A stretch of DNA of 40,707 nucleotides from an uncultured Erysipelotrichaceae bacterium (GTDB lineage: Bacteria; Bacillota_I; Bacilli_A; Erysipelotrichales; Erysipelotrichaceae), in assembly GCA_927435855.1 (NCBI GenBank), contig CAKMJZ010000053.1, forward strand, positions 1 through 40,707. Reading direction: 5' to 3'. The notes under the pieces were generated by a model. The model saw only the letters and a program-made list of their open reading frames with translations, was not told where the DNA came from and ran no database searches. The translations under genes were made by a program, and so were the position numbers. Shown here in pieces: positions 15,263 through 23,875 of this stretch (its first letter is position 1; each line of letters begins with the position of its first letter).

Positions 15263-16705
15263 CTACAACAATATTTTCTTCGGTTTGACCGATACAATTA
15301 ATACCATGGGAACAATCGATGATAGCAGTCCGGTCGTTAATAGTATCCCATATAGAACAAATGCATACTCAGCATTCATTTCTATTTTATAAGCTCTAGC
15401 AACTTCTGAAGCACTGATCAAAGCCGCTTCAGACTGATCGACTTTAATCAGTTTAGCCTCATCAACCATTTCCAACTGTTTTAATACGATTGAATCAGAA
15501 AGTTGTTGAGCAAGCACTTGCCCGGTGAACATAGAAATGGATGCTGCGGCGAATGTAATGATCAAAATTTCCATTACGATCTGCATAACACTGAAAATCT
15601 TCTTCTCGCCCAATGCTCCATAAACACCGACCTCGTACACTCGATCACGCAGAAATAGTAAAATGACCAAGCTGACACTGAGAATGGTCGCTCCAAAAGC
15701 CAAGATTAGAATGTATTCAGCGATCAGTGAAATAATCAATACCGGTGCCGCAACGGACTCATAAGCATCATTGGATGTTATGACTTCCACATTTTCCCGC
15801 TCGATAAGTTCGATTGCAAATTGCTTGTATTCATCCAAATATTCATCAGATTTTAGTATAACTTTCGGATAGAACGACTGATGCCAACGGTCTGTCGGAT
15901 CCTCATAGTATTGAGCCTCCGCATATAGCTGTTTGTCCATCAAATAACGCTCATTAACATATTTTTCGGGAACATAGATAAAATAGTACTCTTCCTTCAG
16001 TTCACCTTTTTCATTATATATTTCATCTGTATTGAGTTTAAAAAAACCAACAACCTCAATTTCATAAGATTCCCCAACAAATGCAGCATATTGATGATTT
16101 CTTTTATCCCCAATCTGATGGCGAAACGGGATTTTATCTCCCACACTAATCATATTGAACTTAGCTAAAAATTCTGGAATCAGGCCCACGGCTGCTCCTG
16201 AATCGATTTCGGTTTGAGTCATATTTCGACCTTCAGTAACTGTGATCTTTTTGCTTTCCAAATCGAAGAAACGTTCGGACATGACTCCGCGACCATAAAG
16301 ATCTTCCGTATAAATTACGTAAACATCATCAATCCGATAAACCTGAAGATTGGTATTGGTTCCCCGGTAGTAAACAAAGGGATACTGATGTCCCATATCA
16401 AACACTTCCACAGCAGGATGCGTTGACAGTTGCTCAATAGTATCCTCAGATAAGTTCAAACGAGCAGGCAACGGTTTATCGAAAGGATCTTTCCCAATAA
16501 AATTCGGATCAGTCTTATCCGTCGGACGTATCGCCACGGTAGTTCCGAGTTTCTGTTTGATTTCCTTAGCAACCTTCTCCCCTGTCTGACGGATAGCCAG
16601 TGAACCAGCCATGACATTACCCATGACGAAAAGGATCAAAAATAGTATAAGTGTTTTCGATCGGCCTCGGACGATGCTTAACCAGGCTCGTTGATAAAAT
16701 CTTAT
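15263..16705 (-). CDS. FtsX/MacB-type ABC permease with apparent AUA start
   Basis: A 480-residue paralogue of the next gene: N-terminal helix, large extracytoplasmic domain, three C-terminal helices, and FLRDRVYEVGVYGALGEKK as coupling segment. The track begins at a TTG (16639) inside the first membrane helix with no ribosome site. Reading upstream in frame gives (I)RFYQRAWLSIVRGRSK, which aligns residue for residue with the start of the paralogue (MNSLKRAWLSVIRK) and ends exactly at an ATA codon, 5 nt after AAGGAAGGG. No ATG, GTG or TTG is available there, so an AUA start is the best reading. A sequencing error (ATG to ATA) is the alternative. Confidence 0.85.
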   Translation of the reverse strand: MRFYQRAWLSIVRGRSKTLILFLILFVMGNVMAGSLAIRQTGEKVAKEIKQKLGTTVAIRPTDKTDPNFIGKDPFDKPLPARLNLSEDTIEQLSTHPAVEVFDMGHQYPFVYYRGTNTNLQVYRIDDVYVIYTEDLYGRGVMSERFFDLESKKITVTEGRNMTQTEIDSGAAVGLIPEFLAKFNMISVGDKIPFRHQIGDKRNHQYAAFVGESYEIEVVGFFKLNTDEIYNEKGELKEEYYFIYVPEKYVNERYLMDKQLYAEAQYYEDPTDRWHQSFYPKVILKSDEYLDEYKQFAIELIERENVEVITSNDAYESVAAPVLIISLIAEYILILAFGATILSVSLVILLFLRDRVYEVGVYGALGEKKIFSVMQIVMEILIITFAAASISMFTGQVLAQQLSDSIVLKQLEMVDEAKLIKVDQSEAALISASEVARAYKIEMNAEYAFVLYGILLTTGLLSSIVPMVLIVSVKPKKILL

Positions 16706-16719
16706 ATAATCCCTTCCTT

Positions 16720-17253
16720 TTAGATAAGTGTCGGATCGTTTTTGATCCGATTGAAAATGACGATATACATAATTGCAAATATTACCGCAACGATTAATGA
16801 AAACAAACCCAGAAGTGGAGCAATTACAATAAACAAGGTAGCAGCTGCGGCTGATATCGCATGATATTTGAATATTTGATACAAGCGGTCTGCTTCACTT
16901 GGATAAGACATCCTCGGCTTCAAATCAATCACCGCAAGCGTAAGTAAGTATAACAAGTATAATTCGATAATCGTGATTACTACGCCTACTGCCCAGTTGA
17001 ACAACGTCATTTGAGCCATGGCTGTGCTAATACCCATGACATTCATGACGAAGAAGATGACAAATATGATGGTTAGCATCTTAGCAAGTGCGGATACATT
17101 ATCAAACCTGATAGAAGCATCAATCAATTCTTTCGCACCTAAGGAAATAAACAAATACCCAACAAAATCAGGCAATAAAGGCAATATTGTCGATCCCAGT
17201 GTAATATTAAAATTAAAGAAGATAAAAATAAGACCGATAAATATTCTTTTCAT
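16720..17253 (-). CDS. Multi-pass membrane protein, operon partner of the ABC exporter
   Basis: A 177-residue protein with about five hydrophobic helices and little polar sequence. I do not recognise a family. The track start at 17325 runs back through the previous terminator region; the ATG at 17253 has GGGGG about 7 nt upstream, giving MKRIFIGLIF. It is the first gene of the operon ahead of two FtsX-type permeases and the ATPase, so it may be an accessory or immunity-like component of that exporter. That is inference from position only. Confidence 0.62.
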   Translation of the reverse strand: MKRIFIGLIFIFFNFNITLGSTILPLLPDFVGYLFISLGAKELIDASIRFDNVSALAKMLTIIFVIFFVMNVMGISTAMAQMTLFNWAVGVVITIIELYLLYLLTLAVIDLKPRMSYPSEADRLYQIFKYHAISAAAATLFIVIAPLLGLFSLIVAVIFAIMYIVIFNRIKNDPTLI

Positions 17254-17294
17254 ACTTCTTCCCCCTGATTGTTCATTTATTACTTTATCACAAT

Positions 17295-17318
17295 CAAAAA
17301 GAAGGGGCAACCCTTCTT
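17295..17318 (-). terminator. Terminator of the mevalonate operon
   Basis: AAGAAGGG-TTGC-CCCTTCTT, a perfect 8-bp stem, followed on the minus strand by TTTGATTG. It separates the IPP isomerase gene from the ABC exporter operon. Confidence 0.8.
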
Positions 17319-17351
17319 GAAACATCCATGGAGATTAAACGATTCATCACA

Positions 17352-18401
17352 TTATGAGTTACGAAGCGTAAACATATGAACCGGTATTTTGCGCTGTTCG
17401 CACCAACTGACCAACGTACGATCCAGAATCAAATCACATGAACCGAATTCTTCAATATGACTTACCCCCAACATCAACATGATCATCATCAGTTCATCTT
17501 TCCAGTTCTCTATGACCGAGACGGCATACTTGACCCCACCGCTATGCAACAAGCTCAATATCGTACCGGAAAGACCGATCGCTTTTGCTCCTAAAGCAAA
17601 GGCTTTGGCCATATCTAACGGATGGCGAATTCCACCGGAAGCAATCACGTCGACTTTATCCGATAAAGCATAACAATCCATGAGTGACTCAACGGTCGAT
17701 AGTCCCCATTCATCTAAGTATTCAAGAGCAACAGGCCGCCTAGCGTTTTCAATGCGAATGAAATTCGTTCCGCCTCGTCCGCTGACATCCACAGTTTTCA
17801 CTTTTAGTTGAATGAGTTGCTTAACTGTCTGACGACTCATACCGAATCCGACTTCCTTAACGATAACCTCAACTCCGACATTTTTAACGATGTTGGAAAT
17901 ATTACTTTCCCAAAGATGAAAATCACGATCCCCCTCTGGCATTACAATCTCCTGAGGAGCATTGAGGTGAATCTGTAGCGCATTAGCGCTAAGAATTTCT
18001 ACTGCTTTTAGAGCGTCGTCCAAACTTCTATCCGCACCGATATTGGCAAATATTATTCCATCCTCATTGGTCTGACGGACGATGCGAAAACTTTCTTCCA
18101 ATGTCGTATCTTTGAGCGCTGAACTTAACGATCCGGTAGCCATAGCTAATCCAGTTGCCTTTGCAACCTGTGCAAGCTGGGCATTTATCTTCTTAGCCGT
18201 ATCACTTCCTCCAGTCATTGCATTAATATAGAATGGAACATTTAAATGTAAGCCAGCAATCTTCGTATGTAAGCTGATTGACTCTTTATTGATAGGAATG
18301 GAACGATGGACAAAGCGAATCCGATCAAAATCAGATACCGGATTTTCCTCAATCTGTTGTAGCGCTAAGCGCATGTGATCATCTTTTCTAATACTGCTCA
18401 T
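17352..18401 (-). CDS. fni: Type 2 isopentenyl-diphosphate delta-isomerase
   Basis: A 349-residue FMN- and NAD(P)H-dependent enzyme interconverting IPP and DMAPP. Characteristic segments are RKDDHMRLAL near the N-terminus, INAMTGGS, VKEVGFGMS, VSGRGGTNF and ASGGIRHPLDMAKAFALGA, the last two contributing to FMN phosphate binding in a TIM barrel. Length is typical of Fni/IDI2. The ATG overlaps the stop of the phosphomevalonate kinase gene (ATGA), with GGGAGG upstream. It completes the lower mevalonate pathway encoded in this operon. Confidence 0.95.
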   Translation of the reverse strand: MSSIRKDDHMRLALQQIEENPVSDFDRIRFVHRSIPINKESISLHTKIAGLHLNVPFYINAMTGGSDTAKKINAQLAQVAKATGLAMATGSLSSALKDTTLEESFRIVRQTNEDGIIFANIGADRSLDDALKAVEILSANALQIHLNAPQEIVMPEGDRDFHLWESNISNIVKNVGVEVIVKEVGFGMSRQTVKQLIQLKVKTVDVSGRGGTNFIRIENARRPVALEYLDEWGLSTVESLMDCYALSDKVDVIASGGIRHPLDMAKAFALGAKAIGLSGTILSLLHSGGVKYAVSVIENWKDELMMIMLMLGVSHIEEFGSCDLILDRTLVSWCEQRKIPVHMFTLRNS

Positions 18402-19414
18402 ACAACCTCCCTCTTGGCTATCGTTATAGTCAATGGCATGATGCCTTCTCTTAATAATATATCACTAATATCTAGTGCATGTGGGAAAAATGCTATTGCA
18501 CAATCACCACCTCCTGCACCGGATGATTTTCCAGAGCCATTATGTTGTATACACACTCCAATAAACGCTTTAATCAAGGGTGTTTCAATCATCAAATCGG
18601 TGAGTATTTCGAGTTGGTTCAACCAATCTCTATATCGACGAATGCCAATTAGAAAATCTTTTACATCAACGCTTTCAATCATATCACTCACAATACTCTT
18701 TGATTGATTCAACAATAGAGCATACTTCTCACTATTTCTATACTCATATACCCAATCTACTTGACTCTGCGTTGAAACCGTTTCTCCAGTCCAACCAACA
18801 ACCCAATGTAACTTAAAAGGAAAATCTATATAAGAAATTGACAATTGAGCCCAATCGCGTGCAATCATATCCGAAATAGATCCTGACATATCCAAATCAG
18901 CAAAACGGGTATATCGAATGACTCCACCAAATATTGCGGCTGCCAAATCACCATAAGAACCACTTACTTTCAGTTGTGACTGACTGATTACGCAAAGTTT
19001 AAATATAGAAATTTCATCAAGGTTCAGTAGGTAAAATCGGTTGAGCCCTTTGATAATTGCCGCAGTGATAGCACCACTTGATCCCAATCCTAGCTTTCTG
19101 CCATCTACACTATCTAAATCACTTTCAATGGTGATGGATACTGCGGAGTGAAAGCGCTTTTTTTCTTTAAGTAATCGATAAAAAACATTTAGAGCTGAGA
19201 CGGCGTATTTCCAATATTGATCTGAATGACTCAAATCATCGAAAATGATTTCTCTATCACTATTCGCGCTTTTTAGTATAAACTGGGTTGAAGATTCAAT
19301 CGATACCCGAATGCACCGCTGCGTAGCCATGATAATAGCCGGATGACCGGGATGAACGACCGCATATTCACCAGCAATATACAATTTACCCCAACCAATC
19401 CCTTCAGCTTTCAT
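18398..19414 (-). CDS. mvaK2: Phosphomevalonate kinase (GHMP family)
   Basis: A 338-residue kinase converting mevalonate 5-phosphate to the 5-diphosphate with ATP. GHMP landmarks: GWGKLYIAGEYAVV at the N-terminus, the nucleotide loop KLGLGSSGAITAA (about 121-133) and the C-terminal glycine-rich motif SGAGGGDCAIAF. VVHPGHPAIIMA is characteristic of bacterial MvaK2. The coding sequence overlaps the end of the fused MVK-MVD gene by 11 nt, so translation is likely coupled. Assignment as MvaK2 rather than MvaK1 rests on these motifs and on MvaK1 being present next door. Confidence 0.93.
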   Translation of the reverse strand: MKAEGIGWGKLYIAGEYAVVHPGHPAIIMATQRCIRVSIESSTQFILKSANSDREIIFDDLSHSDQYWKYAVSALNVFYRLLKEKKRFHSAVSITIESDLDSVDGRKLGLGSSGAITAAIIKGLNRFYLLNLDEISIFKLCVISQSQLKVSGSYGDLAAAIFGGVIRYTRFADLDMSGSISDMIARDWAQLSISYIDFPFKLHWVVGWTGETVSTQSQVDWVYEYRNSEKYALLLNQSKSIVSDMIESVDVKDFLIGIRRYRDWLNQLEILTDLMIETPLIKAFIGVCIQHNGSGKSSGAGGGDCAIAFFPHALDISDILLREGIMPLTITIAKREVV

Positions 19415-21263
19415 TCAGAATCGTCGCCCCCTCTCCTGGGTTGCAAATGATTATACCCTTCTGATCAATTAGCGATGCAAGTTCATCCACAATCACTCGC
19501 ACTTGTGACTGACGAGTAAGTATCTTAACATTAGGCCCGGCATCCATGGTGGCATAACATTCCAATCCTCTTTTATTCAACTCATCCACAAAACGAAGAA
19601 CTGTCAATGTTTGCGGTTGAAAATATATAATCGGAGGAATGGCGGCCATCATGCTTGCATGCATACGTAAAGCATTACTTTGGGTAATTTCACCAAGAAC
19701 TTTAAAATCATGTTTCTTTATAGCTTTCTTTATATTTTCAATATCTATTTGCGCATTCTCTACCCAAGCCGGATAATAGGGTGAAGTATAGACGGTCCTT
19801 CGCATAGCCTCCTTGCTCGACACATCTTTCTTTTCTCTATTGATGATAACCACAATCATCGCAATATCCCAATCAGCACTGTCAAATTCATATGCATAAG
19901 GTATCTCATCTTTTTGCCAGATAACAAACCCACCGAAAAGGCTGCGTGTCGCTGATCCAGAGCCAAAGCGTGTGATTTCTGACAACTTCTTCTTTGATAA
20001 ATTCAGATTGAAATAACGGTTTGCGGCGGTCGCCAATGCCGCAAATCCTGATGCACTGGAAGCTAAACCGGCAGCTGTTGGAAAATTATTGACTGAAGCG
20101 ATACGAATGTAGTTTTTTCTTTGACTTAATTGGCGAAAGCGGTCAATAAATCGGAAGATTTTCTCTGACTCGCTCTTCCCTTGTTTTACGCCATCAAGAA
20201 CAAACTCATCTTTATCCGATGTCTCTATGATCGTATCCGTATAGAGCTTATCTAAGGTCAATGAGAGTGAACTATTGTACGGAATCACCTGCTCTTCATC
20301 TTCTTTACCCCAATATTTAACCAATGCAATATTAGCATGTGCACGGGACTCAACTCTTCGTACGTTAAGATCTAACACCCATAAATTTTCATCATTCCAT
20401 CGCTCAATAACCGCATCTCGCACGATTTCATCTTGACACAAAGCAATCACACAACCCCCACGACCGCCACCTGTCAGTTTTGCGCCAAGGGCACCTACAG
20501 CCAGTGCTTTATCAACTAATTGATCAATCAGCGGATGACTGACGTACAATAGTTTCAATAAACTTTGCGCTTGAATCATTTTCAAGCCCAGTTCTTTCAT
20601 GTTGCCTTCTTCAATCAATCGAATCGAACTCTCACTTAACTTACCCAATTGATCAAGAGAGTCACGTGATTTATCGTCTTTTTTAATCAATTCCGCAATA
20701 TCCGCAACCGCTTGCTTTGTTGATGCAACAATACACGTATCCCGAATCACTAGATAACCGTGTAAACGGGATTGAATCGGTACAATACCTTTTCCACGTT
20801 TAAATAAGACTGGCGTTTTACTATTAACAACGACTCCATCCAATCCTGAAGGATTGCCATGGGCAATAGTTTCGCCGATATGAACTAATTCCAATAACTG
20901 TTCTTGGGTCAAGAAAATCTGCTTATAATGATACATCGCTTTGATGATTGATGATACAACTGCCGCACTTGAACCCATGCCTCGTCCAGAAGGAATTTGA
21001 CTGTCAATCGTGATTTTCAACGTTTCATCAATTTTCAATCTTTTTTTAACTTCTGTAATGACCTCACACACATTATTCAGTTGTGTCGGCGCATTCATCA
21101 TCTTCCCTTTGTATAATGAGCAATCTAAAAAGTCGGCTTTGCTTTTCTCTACAGTAGTCGTAACTGAATGCGAAAAAAGCGGGATTGCGATGGCTCCATA
21201 ACCATACACGACCGCATGTTCACCCATCAATATGACTTTCCCATGACTTAACGATTCATTCAT
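19404..21263 (-). CDS. Mevalonate kinase-diphosphomevalonate decarboxylase fusion
   Basis: A 619-residue single ORF joining two pathway enzymes normally encoded separately. Residues 1-300 are mevalonate kinase: GKVILMGEHAVVYG, nucleotide loop PSGRGMGSSAA (91-101), catalytic Asp in GNPSGLDG (D142), and GGGRGGC (265-271). Residues about 303-619 are diphosphomevalonate decarboxylase: RAHANIALVKYWGK (307-320), NFPTAAGLASSASGF (393-407), SGSATRS with the conserved Arg (435-441), and MDAGPNVK with catalytic Asp D574. Both sets of key residues are intact. There is no linker and no in-frame ATG or ribosome site at the junction (near 20360). The start follows AGGAGCGTTTTATT. The steps joined are non-consecutive: phosphomevalonate kinase, encoded next, acts between them. 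Confidence 0.93.
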   Translation of the reverse strand: MNESLSHGKVILMGEHAVVYGYGAIAIPLFSHSVTTTVEKSKADFLDCSLYKGKMMNAPTQLNNVCEVITEVKKRLKIDETLKITIDSQIPSGRGMGSSAAVVSSIIKAMYHYKQIFLTQEQLLELVHIGETIAHGNPSGLDGVVVNSKTPVLFKRGKGIVPIQSRLHGYLVIRDTCIVASTKQAVADIAELIKKDDKSRDSLDQLGKLSESSIRLIEEGNMKELGLKMIQAQSLLKLLYVSHPLIDQLVDKALAVGALGAKLTGGGRGGCVIALCQDEIVRDAVIERWNDENLWVLDLNVRRVESRAHANIALVKYWGKEDEEQVIPYNSSLSLTLDKLYTDTIIETSDKDEFVLDGVKQGKSESEKIFRFIDRFRQLSQRKNYIRIASVNNFPTAAGLASSASGFAALATAANRYFNLNLSKKKLSEITRFGSGSATRSLFGGFVIWQKDEIPYAYEFDSADWDIAMIVVIINREKKDVSSKEAMRRTVYTSPYYPAWVENAQIDIENIKKAIKKHDFKVLGEITQSNALRMHASMMAAIPPIIYFQPQTLTVLRFVDELNKRGLECYATMDAGPNVKILTRQSQVRVIVDELASLIDQKGIIICNPGEGATILNES

Positions 21264-21278
21264 AATAAAACGCTCCTG

Positions 21279-22631
21279 TTATAGTAAGTATTGAACCAAA
21301 AACGGTGCTGCATAAAGTGACATAAACTGAACACCGTAGTTAACTCCTAGTTTATTTAAAGTCCCACTAATAAGTGCGATTAGAAGTACCCCGAATATAT
21401 TGATTAACCCTGCATCCATATATGCCAATAGTAGTATAAATGCGACAAACAGTCCTAACACGGCTTCATGAGGTATGCGCTTGAGGATAAAATTAGTAAA
21501 GCTATTGGCAAAACGACTGATAAATGTGTAAGTGATCGCGGATGCGATTACAGCCGCAAATATGACAACGATTACAAAATGCGATGATGAAAGGATATGG
21601 TGAAGATTGTTTTCAAGGGTTAGTATCGGCGGGGCATTGAACAGTGCACTCCCTGGACCGATAGCGACCGGTGATAATGGTATTCCCAAAGCTAACAGTG
21701 GGATGATGATTTGAGATAAATACGTCGATTGGGCCATCGCCGCTTTTGCGACGATGCTTATTTGAGCACTTTCCGTAACATCTTTGCTGCGCTTGGCAAC
21801 CAGTTCCCCAATCAGAATAATCAATCCAACCGGACTTAGTACAAAGAGGAAATTAGTGATCAATGCCGAAAGCGATGCACTTTGAAGTTCTTTTTTTGTT
21901 AATATCTTAAATGGATTCAATGTCTTAATCTTTTCATCATGCTTGTTTAACTTAATCGTTTTATAATCCGATACTTGCATCTGACTATAGGCATTCTTGT
22001 TTAACAGTGAGAATAATGAGTGGACCAACGGTCCAATCGTAATAGCCAAGAAGAACGACGTAGTGATATTTACATTGGTAGGAATTAAACCGATGCCCCA
22101 ATATAGATGGCGCAGACTTTGAAATAGAATGGCCAGTGGTAATATACTTAGCAATGACAGTGTCCTTGCCTTTGAGGTAAGTGATAAAAAGATAGCACCA
22201 CCAATAAACAAGTATCGAGCATACGGTGTGATTGACGTTGCATAAGGAGCTAGAAGGTTAGCTAAAAGCAATGAAAGTGGTACAGATATGGCAACACTGA
22301 TCAAACCGCCTGCCGCCATTTTCTTAATCGTCATGGCCGCCATTCCTTGATTCTTCAGATGAATCGCATTTTCGATCATCGGACTCGACAAAACTCCACC
22401 AGGAAGGCCAGCAAGTGCCGTAGGCATAGCATTAGTAAAGTTTAGGGTAACGATTGCTGAAATAAAGAAAGCAAGCACGACCATCGGTTGGACTTGCGCT
22501 AAGACAATGACTAATGTAACCGGCAGTAAAACTGAGGTTTCATCCGTGCCCGGAATAAAGCCTATGAATATATAAATCGCAGCAGCAATCAAAATTGCTG
22601 CTAACATTTGTATAATTAGTATCGTATCCAT
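21279..22631 (-). CDS. TctA-like (tripartite tricarboxylate transporter) permease
   Basis: A 450-residue protein with about eleven or twelve membrane helices. The N-terminal GFIPGTDETSVLLPVTL and the following ALAGLPGGVLSSPMIENA resemble the two paired conserved segments of TctA permeases (GxxPGLGxT and NTPGxxxA...). It is shorter and more divergent than typical TctA (about 500). No TctC solute-binding protein is in the window. It lies 15 nt upstream of the MVK-MVD fusion gene and overlaps the small membrane gene before it by 1 nt (TAATG), so it is part of the mevalonate operon. Carboxylate transport, possibly mevalonate, is inference. Confidence 0.72.
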   Translation of the reverse strand: MDTILIIQMLAAILIAAAIYIFIGFIPGTDETSVLLPVTLVIVLAQVQPMVVLAFFISAIVTLNFTNAMPTALAGLPGGVLSSPMIENAIHLKNQGMAAMTIKKMAAGGLISVAISVPLSLLLANLLAPYATSITPYARYLFIGGAIFLSLTSKARTLSLLSILPLAILFQSLRHLYWGIGLIPTNVNITTSFFLAITIGPLVHSLFSLLNKNAYSQMQVSDYKTIKLNKHDEKIKTLNPFKILTKKELQSASLSALITNFLFVLSPVGLIILIGELVAKRSKDVTESAQISIVAKAAMAQSTYLSQIIIPLLALGIPLSPVAIGPGSALFNAPPILTLENNLHHILSSSHFVIVVIFAAVIASAITYTFISRFANSFTNFILKRIPHEAVLGLFVAFILLLAYMDAGLINIFGVLLIALISGTLNKLGVNYGVQFMSLYAAPFLVQYLL

Positions 22632-22870
22632 TATTTATCCTCAACAATCAAATGTCGTTTGGGTTTAATTAAAAACACCGAAATTAAAAATCCGATAACT
22701 GCTCCGGTCAACCCAAGCAATAAACCCATAGGTCGATCTCCTTTTGGCGCAAATGAAAATAAAGAAAATGTAGTAACTGTAGTTATGATCATGGAAATGA
22801 GCAGATGACGACTCTCAACGACGTCGCCCCAAATCTCGATAAATTGTTTTTCTTTTAGAAACTTTCTCAT
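22631..22870 (-). CDS. Small two-helix membrane protein, possible TctB-like partner
   Basis: A 79-residue protein with a charged N-terminus and two membrane helices (about 23-42 and 49-69), ending in a basic tail. It is first in the operon, with GGGAGGATAT before the ATG at 22870, and its stop overlaps the TctA-like start. TctB proteins normally have four helices and about 150 residues, so this may be half of one or unrelated. I do not recognise the family with confidence. Confidence 0.6.
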   Translation of the reverse strand: MRKFLKEKQFIEIWGDVVESRHLLISMIITTVTTFSLFSFAPKGDRPMGLLLGLTGAVIGFLISVFLIKPKRHLIVEDK

Positions 22871-22893
22871 ATATCCTCCCTTAGGTTATTCTT

Positions 22894-22899
22894 ATTATA
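22894..22899 (-). promoter_or_regulatory. -10 box of the mevalonate operon
   Basis: A perfect TATAAT lies 23 nt before the first gene's ATG, with only a weak -35. It is the only good promoter candidate between the divergent operon starts. In the rest of 22871-23119 I see nothing clear. Confidence 0.5.
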
Positions 22900-23119
22900 C
22901 CGAAAGATTGCTAAAAAAGTGATATTTTACACTAAAAGAAAATGTCCTTGCGGAATTTGTCATGATTACTATAGTGAACATGTTGAGTTAACTTCTGATA
23001 AATAGACTTTAGACAGATTACTTCCTAGGAGAAGTTAAAGAAATTAAAGTTAATGTTGCCAAGATTGAATTATGATGCCAAAATTTGATTAGCGAATATT
23101 GTTATTTGAGGGAAAGAAC

Positions 23120-23875
23120 ATGAATGATAAACTACTAAGAAGATTGGATGATATGGGAAGTTATTTGACAAAGTGCGAAGACACCTTAGGGTTACTAGGT
23201 TTGGGTTCGGTTGGCATTGAGCTTAATCGATTGGATCAATATTCAGATCTTGATTTTTTCTTGATCGTAAAAAAAGGAAGCAAGTCGACGTATCTTGATT
23301 CCTTATTCTGGCTAAATGATGTCTTTCCGCTGGTTTACTCATTTAGAAACACAATTGATGGGTATAAGATATTGTTTGCGGATGGTATTTATGGTGAACT
23401 CGCGGTATTTGAGGATGATGAAATGGAAAACATTTCATACAGTGAAGGCCGTTGGATATTTAAAAAACCGGAATGCAATATATCTAATATTCAGAAAATA
23501 CCTTTCAGACCTCTGCTAAGCAATAGTACTGATTATGCTATCAATGAACTGCTCACCAACTTGCTGGTGGGTCTGCAACGTTTTAGAAGAGGCGAAAGAC
23601 TAGCCGCACAGCGATTGATCGAAGTTCACGCACTCAATCAATTGTTAAGTATTCTGCCTTCGATTTATATTGAAGAGAACGTATTTGCGGATAGATTCAA
23701 TCTTGATCGACGTATTGAACTTCGCTTTCCTGCATTTGCTAAGAAACTCCCCTTGTTTGTTCAAGGAATCGAAAGCATTCCTGCTTCTGCACAACATGTT
23801 CTTGATTTTGTGATGGCGCATTTTGATGTTAGTGAAGCGATGGTCTTCGAAATAAGAAAATACTTATCCTTCTAA
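23120..23875 (+). CDS. Nucleotidyltransferase-like protein
   Basis: About 251 residues. The N-terminal segment GLGSVGIELNRLDQYSDLDFFLIV (split here: GS motif, then SDLDFF) has the Gly-Ser and Asp-x-Asp pattern of the DNA polymerase beta nucleotidyltransferase fold, as in aminoglycoside and lincosamide nucleotidyltransferases. A helical C-terminal half follows (AINELLTNLLVGLQRF). A TTG at 23099 opens the track ORF, but the ATG at 23120 has GAGGGAAA upstream. Its end overlaps the convergent YwaF-like gene by 4 nt. Antibiotic modification, toxin-antitoxin or tRNA modification roles are all open. Confidence 0.7.
   Translation: MNDKLLRRLDDMGSYLTKCEDTLGLLGLGSVGIELNRLDQYSDLDFFLIVKKGSKSTYLDSLFWLNDVFPLVYSFRNTIDGYKILFADGIYGELAVFEDDEMENISYSEGRWIFKKPECNISNIQKIPFRPLLSNSTDYAINELLTNLLVGLQRFRRGERLAAQRLIEVHALNQLLSILPSIYIEENVFADRFNLDRRIELRFPAFAKKLPLFVQGIESIPASAQHVLDFVMAHFDVSEAMVFEIRKYLSF

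Noticed and set aside
23099-23119. Upstream TTG start for the nucleotidyltransferase-like gene
   Set aside because: The ATG at 23120 has a well-placed GAGGGAAA site; the TTG has none.
23120-23875. Calling the nucleotidyltransferase-like gene an antibiotic-resistance gene
   Set aside because: Only the general fold motif is visible and no resistance-specific signature can be read.
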